NCBI GenBank assembly: GCA_010015805.1
Contig: ML978124.1
Coordinates: 124,001 to 188,000, forward strand
Source: Rhizodiscina lignyota
Lineage: Eukaryota > Ascomycota > Dothideomycetes > Aulographales > Rhizodiscinaceae
Length of the DNA stretch: 64,000 nt
Direction of reading: 5' to 3'
In this document: piece after piece, positions 34,567-44,617 of the stretch
Position numbering within the stretch: the stretch's first letter is position 1
Layout: each line of letters opens with the position of its first letter
Made by a program: the position numbers and the translations under genes
Notes under the pieces: generated by a model
What the model saw: only the letters and a program-made list of their open reading frames with translations
Databases searched by the model: none
What the model was told of the DNA's origin: nothing

Positions 34567-35985
34567 TCACTCGATAACAATGGACTCCACCACTGCGTAG
34601 TCGATATGGTCTTTCCGCAGACCAGGAACCGGACCCAGGCACACTGCATACAGTGCGATTCGTTCAATGAATTTGTTTACGTCTAGCTGACGCATTTGAG
34701 GCCCGGTCACTCTCGAATGTGTCACTCGAGGCCTGTCGAAAAATCCTGATGTGATGTTAATAGATTCCGTTGAGCGCGCAATTGGGTCGTTTCCATTCCA
34801 TAATGCGTCTGAGGTGGTATCTTCAATATGTCTTGGCGTCATAGAGAGATATTTAGCGGGAAGTGGTAGTAGTGACTGTGCAGAGTGGACCCGCGGAATC
34901 GAAATGCCCTGCAGTTCGAGATACTCCTGCACATCCGCCGCCTCAAGCCACTCCCCTTGCAAAAGCGGCAAATCTGTAGCAAGTCTTGTCCTTGTTCGTC
35001 CATACGCAAGATTCTGTACATACGGCGGCGGAAGTCGCGGCACAAGAGCTGTATCCTGTCCTTCAATGGAACGATACATTTTCGGCAATTTGCTCATCGC
35101 AAGCGTATTGTAGAAAAAGAAGTCACCGAGGTGGCTCTTTGGAACGGATAGTGCTTCTCTCGCCATAGCTAAGCATCTCTCGAACGATTCGATATTCAAG
35201 GGAATTGTCATCGCCGGTAGAATCTTGTCCTCGGGAAGATTTTGGAAGGTATATAGACGGTATGATCGCTCAAGGCAAGCTCGAAGATATTGGTCTACAA
35301 AGCCTGCATTTTCCCTTGATGGTGCCTGAGGCCAGAGCATGAGAGGCCTCGTTGGCGCTGGAGTATGATGCACTGATTTCAAACTTCGAGGTCTTGAATG
35401 TTGGGGTTTTGCGCGCTTTGCGATCGGATTCGCGGGCTCGGTCTGACTTTCGTCTTTTTCTTTTGGGAGTGAATTATGCTCTGGTTCTCTTTCAGATTCC
35501 ACCCTGCTTGCTGGCACATCTTGTGGTGCTTGCTCTTGTCCCAAGGCATCTCGTGAGGTGGCGGCGATTTCGAGCGCCGTATTTCCGAGTTCCAGGGTGA
35601 AGCATGGCGGCAGATCTTCCGTACCCGATTTGACAACTCGCTGATGGAACCTTGTGAACGAATCAATTACTTTCCCAAGCGCCGTATTGAGATTGTCTGC
35701 TCGTGTCTTGAGCTGGGCGAGTTCATGCTCCTTCCGTTCCCGGTACGTCCGCTGAGCAATGCGCGTGCGAATTCTTCGAAGCTTCAATTTATCAGCGTAA
35801 ACCATGATCTGTAGGCATACGACTACAGCCTTTCTCCGGAAGAGACATACGGAAGATGCATCTTTCACCGTGTTGAGATCAACATCCATCCGCGGACGAC
35901 CTGAACTCCGCGGGCTCGAGCGGCTATGTCGGCCAAGCTCCTTCGTGCGGACCACTGCAGTATCTTCAACTTGTTGCTCCGACAT
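34567..35985 (-). CDS. bZIP transcription factor, atypical basic region
   Basis: A probable nuclear regulator. The ATG at 35985 gives MSEQQVEDT; the longer open frame upstream is hydrophobic and lacks ATG. A 42-nt segment (35809-35850) has donor GTATGT and acceptor CTACAG and is most likely an intron. It is a multiple of three without a stop, so a retained form (472 residues) is also readable; the spliced form has 458. The basic region is LRRIRTRIAQRTYRERKE followed by heptad leucines (LAQLKTRADNLNTAL). The pattern is that of fungal bZIPs (NRxAQRxYR), but the otherwise invariant Asn is Thr. A Pro/Glu-rich linker leads to a 250-residue C-terminal region (from FVDQYLRACLERSYRLY) of unknown fold. 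It is convergent with the CHAT gene and divergent from the aldo-keto reductase, which it might control (inference). Confidence 0.8.
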   Translation of the reverse strand: MSEQQVEDTAVVRTKELGRHSRSSPRSSGRPRMDVDLNTVKDASSVCLFRRKAVVVCLQIMVYADKLKLRRIRTRIAQRTYRERKEHELAQLKTRADNLNTALGKVIDSFTRFHQRVVKSGTEDLPPCFTLELGNTALEIAATSRDALGQEQAPQDVPASRVESEREPEHNSLPKEKDESQTEPANPIAKRAKPQHSRPRSLKSVHHTPAPTRPLMLWPQAPSRENAGFVDQYLRACLERSYRLYTFQNLPEDKILPAMTIPLNIESFERCLAMAREALSVPKSHLGDFFFYNTLAMSKLPKMYRSIEGQDTALVPRLPPPYVQNLAYGRTRTRLATDLPLLQGEWLEAADVQEYLELQGISIPRVHSAQSLLPLPAKYLSMTPRHIEDTTSDALWNGNDPIARSTESINITSGFFDRPRVTHSRVTGPQMRQLDVNKFIERIALYAVCLGPVPGLRKDHIDYAVVESIVIE

Positions 35986-36339
35986 TCTACAAAAGGGTTG
36001 AACAAAATATTCTGAAATTGCCTCTTGCGAAGAGCGTGTGAGATTTTCGTGGGATTCAAGGTGGCTGCGCTTCTTGGCTTGCGAGTTGAGCGAATGACAA
36101 ACAATTTGTCTGAGACTTGAGAGCCAATCGATCTGACCGGGGTGAAGTACAAGGATTAGTAAGAGAGCATACTGGAAAAATGAAGCTGGAATAGCGGACG
36201 AAAATGGGAGGCAAAGGTTAAAATATAAATCGAAGATGTCGAACTGCCCGATATTCAAGAAATTCATTCAGCCACTCAGTCTCCGTTCCACACTATTTCA
36301 AAAGTCGCCGTCAATCTTCAAATAGTCCGTCTTGTTAAA
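35986..36339. promoter_or_regulatory. Divergent promoter, bZIP and aldo-keto reductase
   Basis: A 354-bp spacer between two divergent start codons. No separate gene. The bZIP reading frame stays open into it but has no ATG there. Confidence 0.5.
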
Positions 36340-37528
36340 ATGACCACCAACAAGACTGCCCCGGTGCTCTCAATCGGTACCCACACATGGAATACAACTC
36401 CAGAGAGCCAGTCGTCAATCCAAGAAATTCTAAATGTGATGCGCAAGCATGGAATTAAGAAATTAGACACCGCAAGATCATATGTTCGTCCGAACCAGAC
36501 CCCGAAGCTTGGCAACAATACCACATGACTGACGAGATCTCCAGGGACAAGGCGAGTCCGAAGCCGTCATTGGAAATCTCGGCCTTCCCAAAGAATTCGA
36601 AGTCGCGACCAAAGCCGCGACCGGAACTTGGGAAGGCGCGGGGAAAAGAGAGCATGTTCTTGAAGGTGCACAGTTGAGCTTGGATGCTTTAAGGATTTCC
36701 AAAGTAGGTAACAGTTAATCTCGTTTTGGAATATGGTGATGCGAACGGTCCGGTAATAGTTGTGATACACAGATACCGATTTACTTCTTGCATGCACCGG
36801 ATGAAACCACGCCTGTAGCGGATACTATGAGCGCGATCCAAGAGCTGTACGAACATGGACACTTCGAAAAGGTGGGCCGGGTGACTTGCTGCCCCGTGAA
36901 GTGCCACATGCTGACCGCATCAAAGTTCGGGCTATCCAACTTCACCCGAGACCAAGTTGTCGAACTACATTCATATGCGAAATCAAATGGTCTCGTACTC
37001 CCGACTGTATATCAGTCAAGCTACAGCCTCGCAGTCCGACTGAATGAGGAGGGTCTCTTCCCGACGTTGCGCGAGCTTGGCTTCTCTATCCAAGCGTATT
37101 CCCCAATGGCTGCCGGGCTCTTGGCCAAAACTCCAGAATACATCGAACAGGGTAAAGGAAGCTGGGATCCTAAGACGCCTTCAGGTATTGTCTACAACTA
37201 TCAGTACAACAAGCCGGAGTACATGCAGATGCTACGCGAGTATGCCGCCCTTTCCGAAAAGTCCGGTGTTAGTCGGACTGGACTTGCGTACAGGTGGATC
37301 AGGTACCATTCCATGTTGGATGGTAGCTTGGGTGATGAAATGATTATTGGCGCAGCTTCCGCTAACCAGTTGGAAGAGACTTTGGAAGAGCTGGAAAAGG
37401 GGCCATTGGAGCCTTGGGCCGTAAAGATAATCGATGAGCTGTGGGATGTAGTGAAAGGAGTTGCTCCAGTAGACAACTTGGAAGCGATACGACATTTGGT
37501 TAAGAAACTCTCCGCTGGAAATTCGTAA
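36340..37528 (+). CDS. Aldo-keto reductase (AKR7/aflatoxin-aldehyde-reductase type)
   Basis: A cytosolic NADPH-dependent reductase of aldehydes or ketones. Four exons, 36340-36483, 36545-36703, 36773-36871 and 36926-37528, join to 334 residues, a normal length. The AKR tetrad is visible: Asp 43 and Tyr 48 in LDTARSYGQGE, Lys in VATKAA, and His in IYFLHAPD. Later come FGLSNFTRDQV, QSSYSLAVR, LGFSIQAYSPMAAGLL and the C-terminal cofactor loop MIIGAASANQLEE. The first intron uses an unusual GTTCGT donor yet restores the conserved Y-GQGESE join. The substrate is unknown; the family reduces dialdehydes and related carbonyls. Confidence 0.93.
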
Positions 37529-37897
37529 CGGTCGAATCTGCACGCGAGTCTGAGAGATGCAGGATGAACATCTCGAATTAGACTAGTTTCATACCGCGCG
37601 AATTTCAGATGGAAGATGTGTTCACTCCAAAGGACCTTGACCAGTCGTTGTTCGTGCAAGGCGGTGGCATCTTGAAAGTGAAGTACCTCTACATACCAGC
37701 AGGGCATGAATGGGCCAATTCCAGGCTGCTGACTTTTCACATTCTTCTTCGCATGTCGTTCGATTGGCAACGGAGAGTGCGCAGGTAGCCGTTAGAAGCC
37801 ACACATCCACGGCAGAACCCAAACCTCTCAATATATTAATCAAGTTCTGATGACATGCAAAGCCTGGTAGTGTTGACTCCCGTGGATCGAATCAAAA
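37529..37897. other. Convergent 3' spacer
   Basis: 369 bp between the stop codons of two convergent genes. No gene or structured element seen. Confidence 0.5.
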
Positions 37898-39425
37898 CTA
37901 TCGTAATCGCCGCATCTTCGTCTTTGAGTCCCTCTTCACATCTCCAACATATTCGCCTTTTATCTCTCGTCTTATTTGTTCAAGCTGCATCCACTGTGAC
38001 TCAGAAAACATCTCTTTCTGCGGAGTGAGCCTTTCAATCTCTTTCATGGCCCTTTTCCTGTGCCCTGCTCGCATAAAAATTCTGATGTTGAGAATGTGCG
38101 CGTCGCCATAGAATGGTGGAGGATGCGATGCCAATGCGGACCACTGCAATGCCCATATCAGCCGCCATTTGGCTGACCTAGTCACTTGCCTTGAATACCA
38201 CTTGATGAGTTTGTTAAGAAGGGTGTTAGAGAAGATCCGATTCGAGCCAGTTAGCATTCGGGCGAGCCAGCGAGTAACCAGGGTGAAATCCATGCGCTCG
38301 TGCGATCCTGCGCGGAGAAATACTTTATATGCGCCAGGTGTTGTTTTCTGCGCTGCTTCTTTTGGCGTCATTGCATAGAATTTGGCGACAGCATAAGCAG
38401 CTTCTAAATGGCAGGATGCAGCAGCTTTTGTCTCGTACTCGATATACTTCTCCGTGTACACCGGATTGTCGGGGTCCTTCAATTCATACTGGGCCAGCGC
38501 ATGGAATGCTTCGGGATCTCCACCTTCCAAAGCCCCTTTCTCAAAAGACTTGATCGCATTCTCAGTGTCGTTGAACGCGCGAGCATACAGAGCACCCATC
38601 GCAGTATAAGCGCTGTCGACCCCATAATCGGTTGGATCTTCCGACTTCGTGATGATGTCGAGTTGGTCGTCATCCAGCTCCGCATCCCTAAGCATCTCTC
38701 GCCACCTTGTTTTGAAACTTGTAGCTTTTTGGTACAGCGTAAGAGCCTCTTTCAGTTTGCCTTGATCTTCGAACATTTGCGCCTGGAGAACCATGGCTCT
38801 CGGGTCCATCTCACGGACCAAGACAGCGAGGTGGGACAGAGGTGCTTTGAAATGTGCAAGATGTAGCTGATCTCTTCGATGCGCAATTTTGACGAGTTCA
38901 ATGGTTGCATTAGGTTCCTTAGCCGCGGAGCAGGCATGTAGGAGACGGGATCCTAATGATTGCTGCTCTTTGGATATTTGAGATCGGAGAAGCAATCTTG
39001 CAATGCTTGTGAACGCAATCAGCTCGATATTGTTCGCTATATCAACGTCAGTCACCTATATCCTTTCAGGAGAAAGATCGCCGCGTACATTTGGCCAGCT
39101 CTTCAATTGTCTTCCCATCGAACTGCCCCTTTTCCTGCAACGCCTTGTAAATCTCCTCCGCCATGGCTGGACTCGTCTTGAGATAGCCATACTTCGCGGC
39201 AGAGCGGAAGGTTTGCTGGCGAAGACTCTCTCCTCGTGATAGAGCCCCTGCAGCGACGGCTTTAGGCCGATTGACTGCTTCGTATTTGGCAACGGATTTT
39301 TTAACCGCAAATCTTAGACCTGGCTTTCGTTGTGAAATGCTCCTGCGGTGGGGATTCGTCCTGGGGAAATGACGCGTTCCGCCAGCGCGTCTAAGCAGTC
39401 TCCCAGTCGCATTGGGGACGTTCAT
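37898..39425 (-). CDS. Mitochondrial-type TPR/Sel1-like helical repeat protein
   Basis: Two exons, 39089-39425 and 37898-39036, join to 491 residues through a 52-nt intron (donor GTACGC, branch CTGAC, acceptor GATATAG). The ATG at 39425 opens an Arg-rich, acid-poor leader (MNVPNATGRLLRRAGG...) that looks like a mitochondrial presequence. The body is helical with TPR/Sel1-like units, such as MFEDQGKLKEALTLYQKAT, AYTAMGALYARAFNDTENAI and AFHALAQYELKDPDNP. It has a basic C-terminus. Such proteins are scaffolds or assembly factors; no specific partner can be read. A cytosolic location is the alternative if the leader is not cleaved. Confidence 0.75.
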
Positions 39426-39684
39426 GACGGCTAAGTTCCCGCACAAATTGTGGCACACTGCCGGAGCCAATGCTATAATCGCAGCATTTTTGTGATATCT
39501 GTCAGAGTCGCGTGCTATGAGAAGTTGCGGCGAGATGAGATGAATTCGAACGGGGGATCGGCGTTTCTAGGTCCGAGTCCAAATTTTTTTGGACTTCGCC
39601 GAAAATTGCGTTTGCTCAGTTCCAACGACCGCAGCGCCCATTCTCTAGAGAATTGCGAAATCACCAACTTCACCAGTGCTCATC

Positions 39685-40992
39685 ATGGTGACGACTAGGT
39701 CTTCTGACCACAAAAATGACGTCTCTGCCACACCCGACAAGATGAAGAGCGGCGAGCTTGACAACCAAAAACCCCATGTGCTTCGGCAAAGGAATACGAA
39801 TCAATCATCAGAGATGGAGAATGACTTACAAAACTCTGCCAAACGAAGTCTACAAGCCGATGAAGATACTCCTGCGACGAAGAGGAGGAGACCGAACTGG
39901 AAGGGCAAGAAAGAAACAGCCCCAGCAGAAGAAGCCAACGAGGAGGATGCTGGTGCGGAGAGCGACAACAAACACGCAATTGGAGGAGATGTGATGGGAA
40001 CTCCTGGTCAAGAGGGCGAATATTCAATCTATGAGACGCCTGCTACTCGACCGCAAAGTTCAGTTTATGCAACGCCTGCCACGCATTTGGCAAAGCCTGG
40101 GTCTTCAGCCACTGCGACACCACCTGCTTCACATATTCCCAAAAACCGCTCACAGAAAGGCACGAAAAGCAAGAGTGGCGCTCAGAACAGCATCCTTTCG
40201 ACCGCGAAAAAGGCGAACGCATTTGTACCGACGCCGAAAGCAACCCACATCCGCTTCGACAGCGAAGAATCCGAATCCTTACCTCCTACAAACGCCGATC
40301 CTCATGAACCGCTACTGAATAATGATAACGAAGAGGAGCCTGAGTCTGAATCCGAGGATGACGAAGCCCCAGAAGCCATCACAAACGCTTCAGCCATCCA
40401 ATCCGCCCGCACCTTCGACGCTGGAGCGTCCAGAGCCGTAGCAGCACAGCGCGCTGCTACACGCACAAAACGGAAGGATAGAGATACAGTACTGAAGTCA
40501 CAAGCAAAGGAGGCTGGTAACAAAGGCCGGAAAAGGAGACAGCAGGAAGAGGAGGAAGATGACAGCGACGTCGAAGAGATTCCAAGGACTGACCTCGACG
40601 ATGATGCACAAACAGCATATATCTCCCTCTCGAGCATCCCCAATCTCTTGCCACAGGAACTTCTCGATGCCGCACCAGAAGTAAGGCCACTATCTCCACC
40701 TCCACTAGCACTCTCGACTACTACATCGAAACCGGACAAGCTTGACCTCCTCAATCCGAAACGACCAAAAGATGTGAAGCGCGGGCCTGTCAAGGTGCGA
40801 GTGCTACAGGATTCCAATCCTCTGCTTGCGCCCAAAGCGGACAGAAAGACAGGCACAGTACGGGAGGCAAGAGAGACGTGGATGATGGGTAGGGCTGGCA
40901 CAGGCGGCAAGATGAAAGGAGTTGTCGGAACGGGCAAGATGGAGCGACGAGCTGTTGGCAGTGCTAGTGGAAAAGGATTTCTGAGGAAATAG
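39685..40992 (+). CDS. UTP16: U3 snoRNA-associated protein UTP16-like (SSU processome)
   Basis: A probable nucleolar small-subunit processome factor acting in 18S rRNA maturation. Single exon, 435 residues from the ATG at 39685 (MVTTRSS); the open frame before it starts at a GTG. The protein is charged and mostly disordered: basic clusters (TKRRRPNWKGKK), acidic runs, and short ETPATRP / ATPATH repeats. The family-like block DDEAPEAITNASA...SRAVAAQRAATRTKRKDRD lies at about residues 235-280. The C-terminal part (VKVRVLQDSNPLLAPKAD) is conserved-looking. The call rests on the DDEAPEA block and overall composition, so it is moderately secure. Confidence 0.7.
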   Translation: MVTTRSSDHKNDVSATPDKMKSGELDNQKPHVLRQRNTNQSSEMENDLQNSAKRSLQADEDTPATKRRRPNWKGKKETAPAEEANEEDAGAESDNKHAIGGDVMGTPGQEGEYSIYETPATRPQSSVYATPATHLAKPGSSATATPPASHIPKNRSQKGTKSKSGAQNSILSTAKKANAFVPTPKATHIRFDSEESESLPPTNADPHEPLLNNDNEEEPESESEDDEAPEAITNASAIQSARTFDAGASRAVAAQRAATRTKRKDRDTVLKSQAKEAGNKGRKRRQQEEEEDDSDVEEIPRTDLDDDAQTAYISLSSIPNLLPQELLDAAPEVRPLSPPPLALSTTTSKPDKLDLLNPKRPKDVKRGPVKVRVLQDSNPLLAPKADRKTGTVREARETWMMGRAGTGGKMKGVVGTGKMERRAVGSASGKGFLRK

Positions 40993-41325
40993 CACTTGCG
41001 ATTCTCAAATCCACGTTGAATGAAGAAATGTTCAGATGATAGCTTTTCATTCCGTATCGCAATGCATGATCATGACAAGTCTTAACCTATTGATACACCC
41101 AAAGGACCGCCCTGTTTCCTGTGAACTTGCCAAAACGCCCATATCAACTAGGGCGAGTGTGGTAAAGCACGGTACCACTCGCGCGCACTTCTAGGTACGA
41201 CCACTCCTCGCGAAAGCAGCGCACGTACTGCTTCTCGTGGTTGCACCACACACACACTTCACCAAACTGATTCACATTCGGCGTCCTCACTGCTTGGCCG
41301 GGAATATGGCGTCGCAGCTGCCGAT
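40993..41325. other. Convergent 3' spacer
   Basis: 333 bp between two convergent stops. No gene or repeat seen. Confidence 0.5.
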
Positions 41326-42412
41326 TCAGCGGTTGACCGCTGTAAACCCACTGCTCGCCGCCTGGGAAGACTCGCCATCCGGGTGGGGGTCTGTTGCACT
41401 CCCATTAGCCACGCTGCTTCTCGCCGTATCTCTTGCTTCCATTCTGTGGTCTTCGCCGTCTTCCTCACGCGATTCTGCCCGCTCATACCTTGCCACTCCG
41501 CCTGCTTCCAGTGCTGCTATCTCCGCTTGCGTTGGGTCCGGCGGACCGTTCCGGTAGTGCGCGGGACTTGACTGCGCATCTGGGTGGAGCGGCGCGGGAG
41601 GTGAGTACTGCGCTGATGCAGGCTGGATGGGCTGGAAGCTGCCATGGGGAAGGGGGCCGGATGCACTGGGCGCGATGGGAGGCAGGCCGGTGGGTCGAGG
41701 GACGCTGGCGGCATCGAAGTAGGAGTGGTCAGGGTGTGGGTGAGCGTTTGAGGAGATTGGTGCGGGGAGGATGACGGATGAGGCAGGAGTAATGGTTGTC
41801 ATGCCCGCCTGTGGAGGGGGTGTGGTCTTGCGGTGTGTGCGTTTGGAGCGGAGGGGTTTGTCCTGAGGCTATCCGCATCATGCATCAGCACATCTTGCCA
41901 ATTGTATAAATGGAAACGAAAAGCTTGATATTGATGGATCGTACCGTTGGAGGTGGACTTGTACTCCGATCACTCTCGTCCACATTGTAGTCCATCCGCT
42001 TCTGCACCTGTTCTAGCAAGAATGCGCGCTCGAGCCGCATCTTCAATATCTGCCGGTTGATGCGAATCTTGCGCAGCCGTGCTTGGTCATTGCTATCTTC
42101 GATTTCGTTGATGCGGCGCTTCAATTCGATGCATTTTCGGTAGTATGCTGTTTCGACGGAGGGAGGAAGTGGCGAGTTTTGGGTGCCACGAAGGGCTGCC
42201 TCTATATAAATTGTCAACCGTCATCTCAAACGCATGAGGAGTGATTTAAGTGCCTATCTCTTCCGGTGCGTAACGAGGTGTCGGCATGGTGCGACGCTTT
42301 GCTTGATGGGCAGCTGGCAGAGGTAAAGTACTTGAAATGATACGAATTCTGGGATTATGGGGTGCAGAAAGCGGGAGAAGCCTCTCTTACCTGGTTGGCC
42401 TGATGACGGCAT
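41326..42412 (-). CDS. INO80 complex subunit F-domain protein
   Basis: Probable accessory subunit of the INO80 nucleosome remodeller. Three exons, 42391-42412 (only 22 nt, MPSSGQP), 41945-42201 and 41326-41868, join to 273 residues. The conserved helical module is YRKCIELKRRINEIEDSND, followed by RLRKIRINRQILKMRLERAF and LLEQVQKRM. It continues across a splice into DESDRSTSPPPT-PQDKPLRSKR. Both the module and the SPPPT-PQDKPLR join are typical of this fungal family. The C-terminal half is Pro/Ser/Ala-rich and disordered. The first intron (42202-42390) is 189 nt, long for this window. Confidence 0.75.
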
Positions 42413-42984
42413 GTTTGCGATCACGCGTGCAACATGCGATGGAAGTATGCGTTGAGTCTTGAACGCTGTGAAGAACACTCGGTGGTGAATGTAGAGCGAC
42501 GTTGACGTTCACGCGCTGAGCAAACGCGCCAAGACCGGTGAAATCCCGGCAGAAATCCGGCAGTGGCGCTCACACCCCTGCGCGGGCCGGCTCTGAGGTG
42601 AGCACCAGGGGCACAATGCCACAACCACCACCCAATTGCGCCGTCGTCATTTCCTAAACAAGATATCCTTACTCTTGAAGGCAGTGCGATTGGGGCTCGG
42701 CTCGACAGTAAATTTTCCAAGCGTAACTTCCGCATCACACACCTAAGAATGAAGCTACGATCAGGCTACCGTCGGGTCTCCTCGCAGGAATTCAGGTCAC
42801 ATTGCAGGTGCAGTTCCGACAACCTGCAGGTGCAGATTGGATTGGTTAGCGAGCGGAGCAGGCGCGAATCCGATAACTCACTTTTGTATTTTCTGTTGTT
42901 CCACAGATTGTACCATTCTCTAAGTACATGTTTGATCTCATTGCCGCATTGAACTTCTCCGTCGAACTCGTCTTCTTGTTGAAG
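42413..42984. promoter_or_regulatory. Divergent promoter region, INO80F-like and cupin-like genes
   Basis: A 572-bp spacer between divergent starts. An ATG at 42928 is in frame with the cupin-like gene, but a signal peptide starts cleanly at 42985, so the downstream ATG is preferred. Nothing else recognised. Confidence 0.45.
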
Positions 42985-43545
42985 ATGCATTTACTCTCTC
43001 TGCTTCCCCTTTTCCTCTTGTCCTGCCTTTCGAGCGCCAATGCGCAAGGCTTAAACGTGACTGCGATCTCCGCATCCGGTGGTCACTCAGTCCTTGAATG
43101 CTGGTCTCTGTCCGCACCTCCGTTGTCCTTCGCTGGAGCCTCCAACTACCCAATTGGCAATTACGAGGGTAGCTACGTCGGTGTCATTGCACCAAGGACG
43201 CATATTGGACAAGCTTGGGCGATGCATCCACAGCATGGCTCCCTTTTCCACAACGTGTCGATTGTACAGTAGCTAACATTGTCACCCAGATTTTCGATCT
43301 TCCTGTCTGGCCTCGTACACATCCGCCTCCCCGACTCTCGACATGAGGCCTGGGTCCAAGGCGGCAAGTACGGCATCATAATCGCGGCGGACACGAAGAA
43401 CCTCTCGATGACTGGACATGTGACAGACTTCCCTGGCAACGACGAGACGGTGATTGCGGAGTTGCCATTTGCGGGAGGTATGGTTCCTGACCATGAGGTT
43501 CTGTACGCCGGTCCGTGCAAGATGAAAGATTTGATCGGTATCTGA
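42985..43545 (+). CDS. Secreted cupin-like protein with an internal in-frame stop or ultra-short intron
   Basis: A signal peptide MHLLSLLPLFLLSCLSSANA is followed by a small beta-rich domain: GNYEGSYVGVIAPRTHIGQAW, then IFLSGLVHIRLPDSR, GGKYGIIIAADTK, GHVTDFPGNDETVIAELPF and HEVLYAGPC. The spacing of the His/Gly-rich strands resembles cupin-fold fungal secreted proteins. Its function is unknown. Two open stretches in the same frame are separated only by a TAG at about 43270. A 21-nt segment there (43269-43289) begins GTAGCTAAC and ends CACCCAG. Its removal keeps frame and gives a smooth family-like join. At 21 nt it would be shorter than usual introns, so a nonsense mutation or a shrunken intron are both possible. 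Confidence 0.6.
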
Positions 43546-44617
43546 ATGTCTGGAAGAGGCCTAAGCAAGCGAGAAGGAGCGTCAAGGCTGAGAGCACTGC
43601 AGTGAGAATATCTACTATAGTGGTTTCTGCAGGTGGATGAGACGATGCAGTGTAAATGGTGTTAACGATGTTTGAATCGTTGCGTAGATGCAGAGCCTGA
43701 TTAGAGCAGAGGCACGTCGAGTTGATACGATTGTTCCGCCGTAATGGTGCCATTTATGAGGTAGGAAAATAGAGATGAAGATAAGACTCTATTATAATTA
43801 ACTGAAGAATCATCTCATAATCGTCGCTTGTTTGAACTTCGCCGAGTATATATGTGGTATTTGGAGAATCACTGCCATGAGGCATGTCAAGAGCATAATA
43901 ACCTTAATAGGTTATTTTCTCGCCACTTTTAATTCAGAGGCATACAGTCGATAAAACGTTTTGAGTGCTAACCACCAACTACAGGCGGCACGAAACAAGA
44001 AAACACCAACATCGATTTAAATGCACCCGTTCCGCATTGTGAGAGCCAAGCATTTGGGTTGAAGGAAGACTTGAAGCGACATCGGCGCAATTGCCATTCA
44101 GATCTGTTTCCGACCCCTTCATTTCCTTGCGAAGAAATCGATTGTCTGGCAAAAGGATTGGCGTTCCCAAGGCGAGATAATCTTCTAAGGCATATGAGAC
44201 AGAAGCACGGAAAGCACGTCTAAGTACAATCGGATTGGTCACTTTGGGGGTATTGAAGCTGAGATATCGTCTATGGATTGTTTTATCGATAACATTTCTA
44301 GACCCCTAGCTTTCTAATTGGTTTTCGGAGGGTTTTGTCTTTGCATCTCGTAGGCATTCCCTTCTTCTCGGCTTCCTTCTGTATGTCAGACTTTTGGGGC
44401 GTTGGTAGAGCTCGGCAATGGGATCGCACCTTCACGCGGTGCCGGGTGCCAGTAACATTCCCCTAAGGAGGCAAGTGGAACTAAGACGATTCCATTATAC
44501 AACTTTTGAAGATTAACCAAAGCGTTAAGCCGTTAAACTTGAACAACGGAGGTACGCAGATTGTTCTGAGTTTACCAGGTGCCATGAAAACATGTTTCTA
44601 CCGAACGGTAGTACTTA
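43546..44617. other. Spacer holding a zinc-finger gene fragment
   Basis: Apart from the degraded C2H2 exon at 43985-44223 no gene is visible. The rest is AT-rich. Confidence 0.5.
43985..44223 (+). pseudogene. Remnant exon of a fungal C2H2 zinc-finger gene
   Basis: A good intron end (branch GTGCTAACC, acceptor CTACAG) precedes codons RHETRKHQHRFKC. In another frame follow CESQAFGLKEDLKRHRRNCH and CEEIDCLAKGLAFPRRDN, then LLRHMRQKHG and a stop at 44223. This order of fingers is typical of the C-terminal C2H2 array of large fungal zinc-finger proteins. The two parts are out of frame with each other and no upstream exon is recognisable, so it looks like a decayed gene end. Confidence 0.55.

Noticed and set aside
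40302-40937. 211-codon frame antisense to UTP16-like
   Set aside because: Ser/Gly-rich mirror of an acidic, low-complexity coding region; no independent support.
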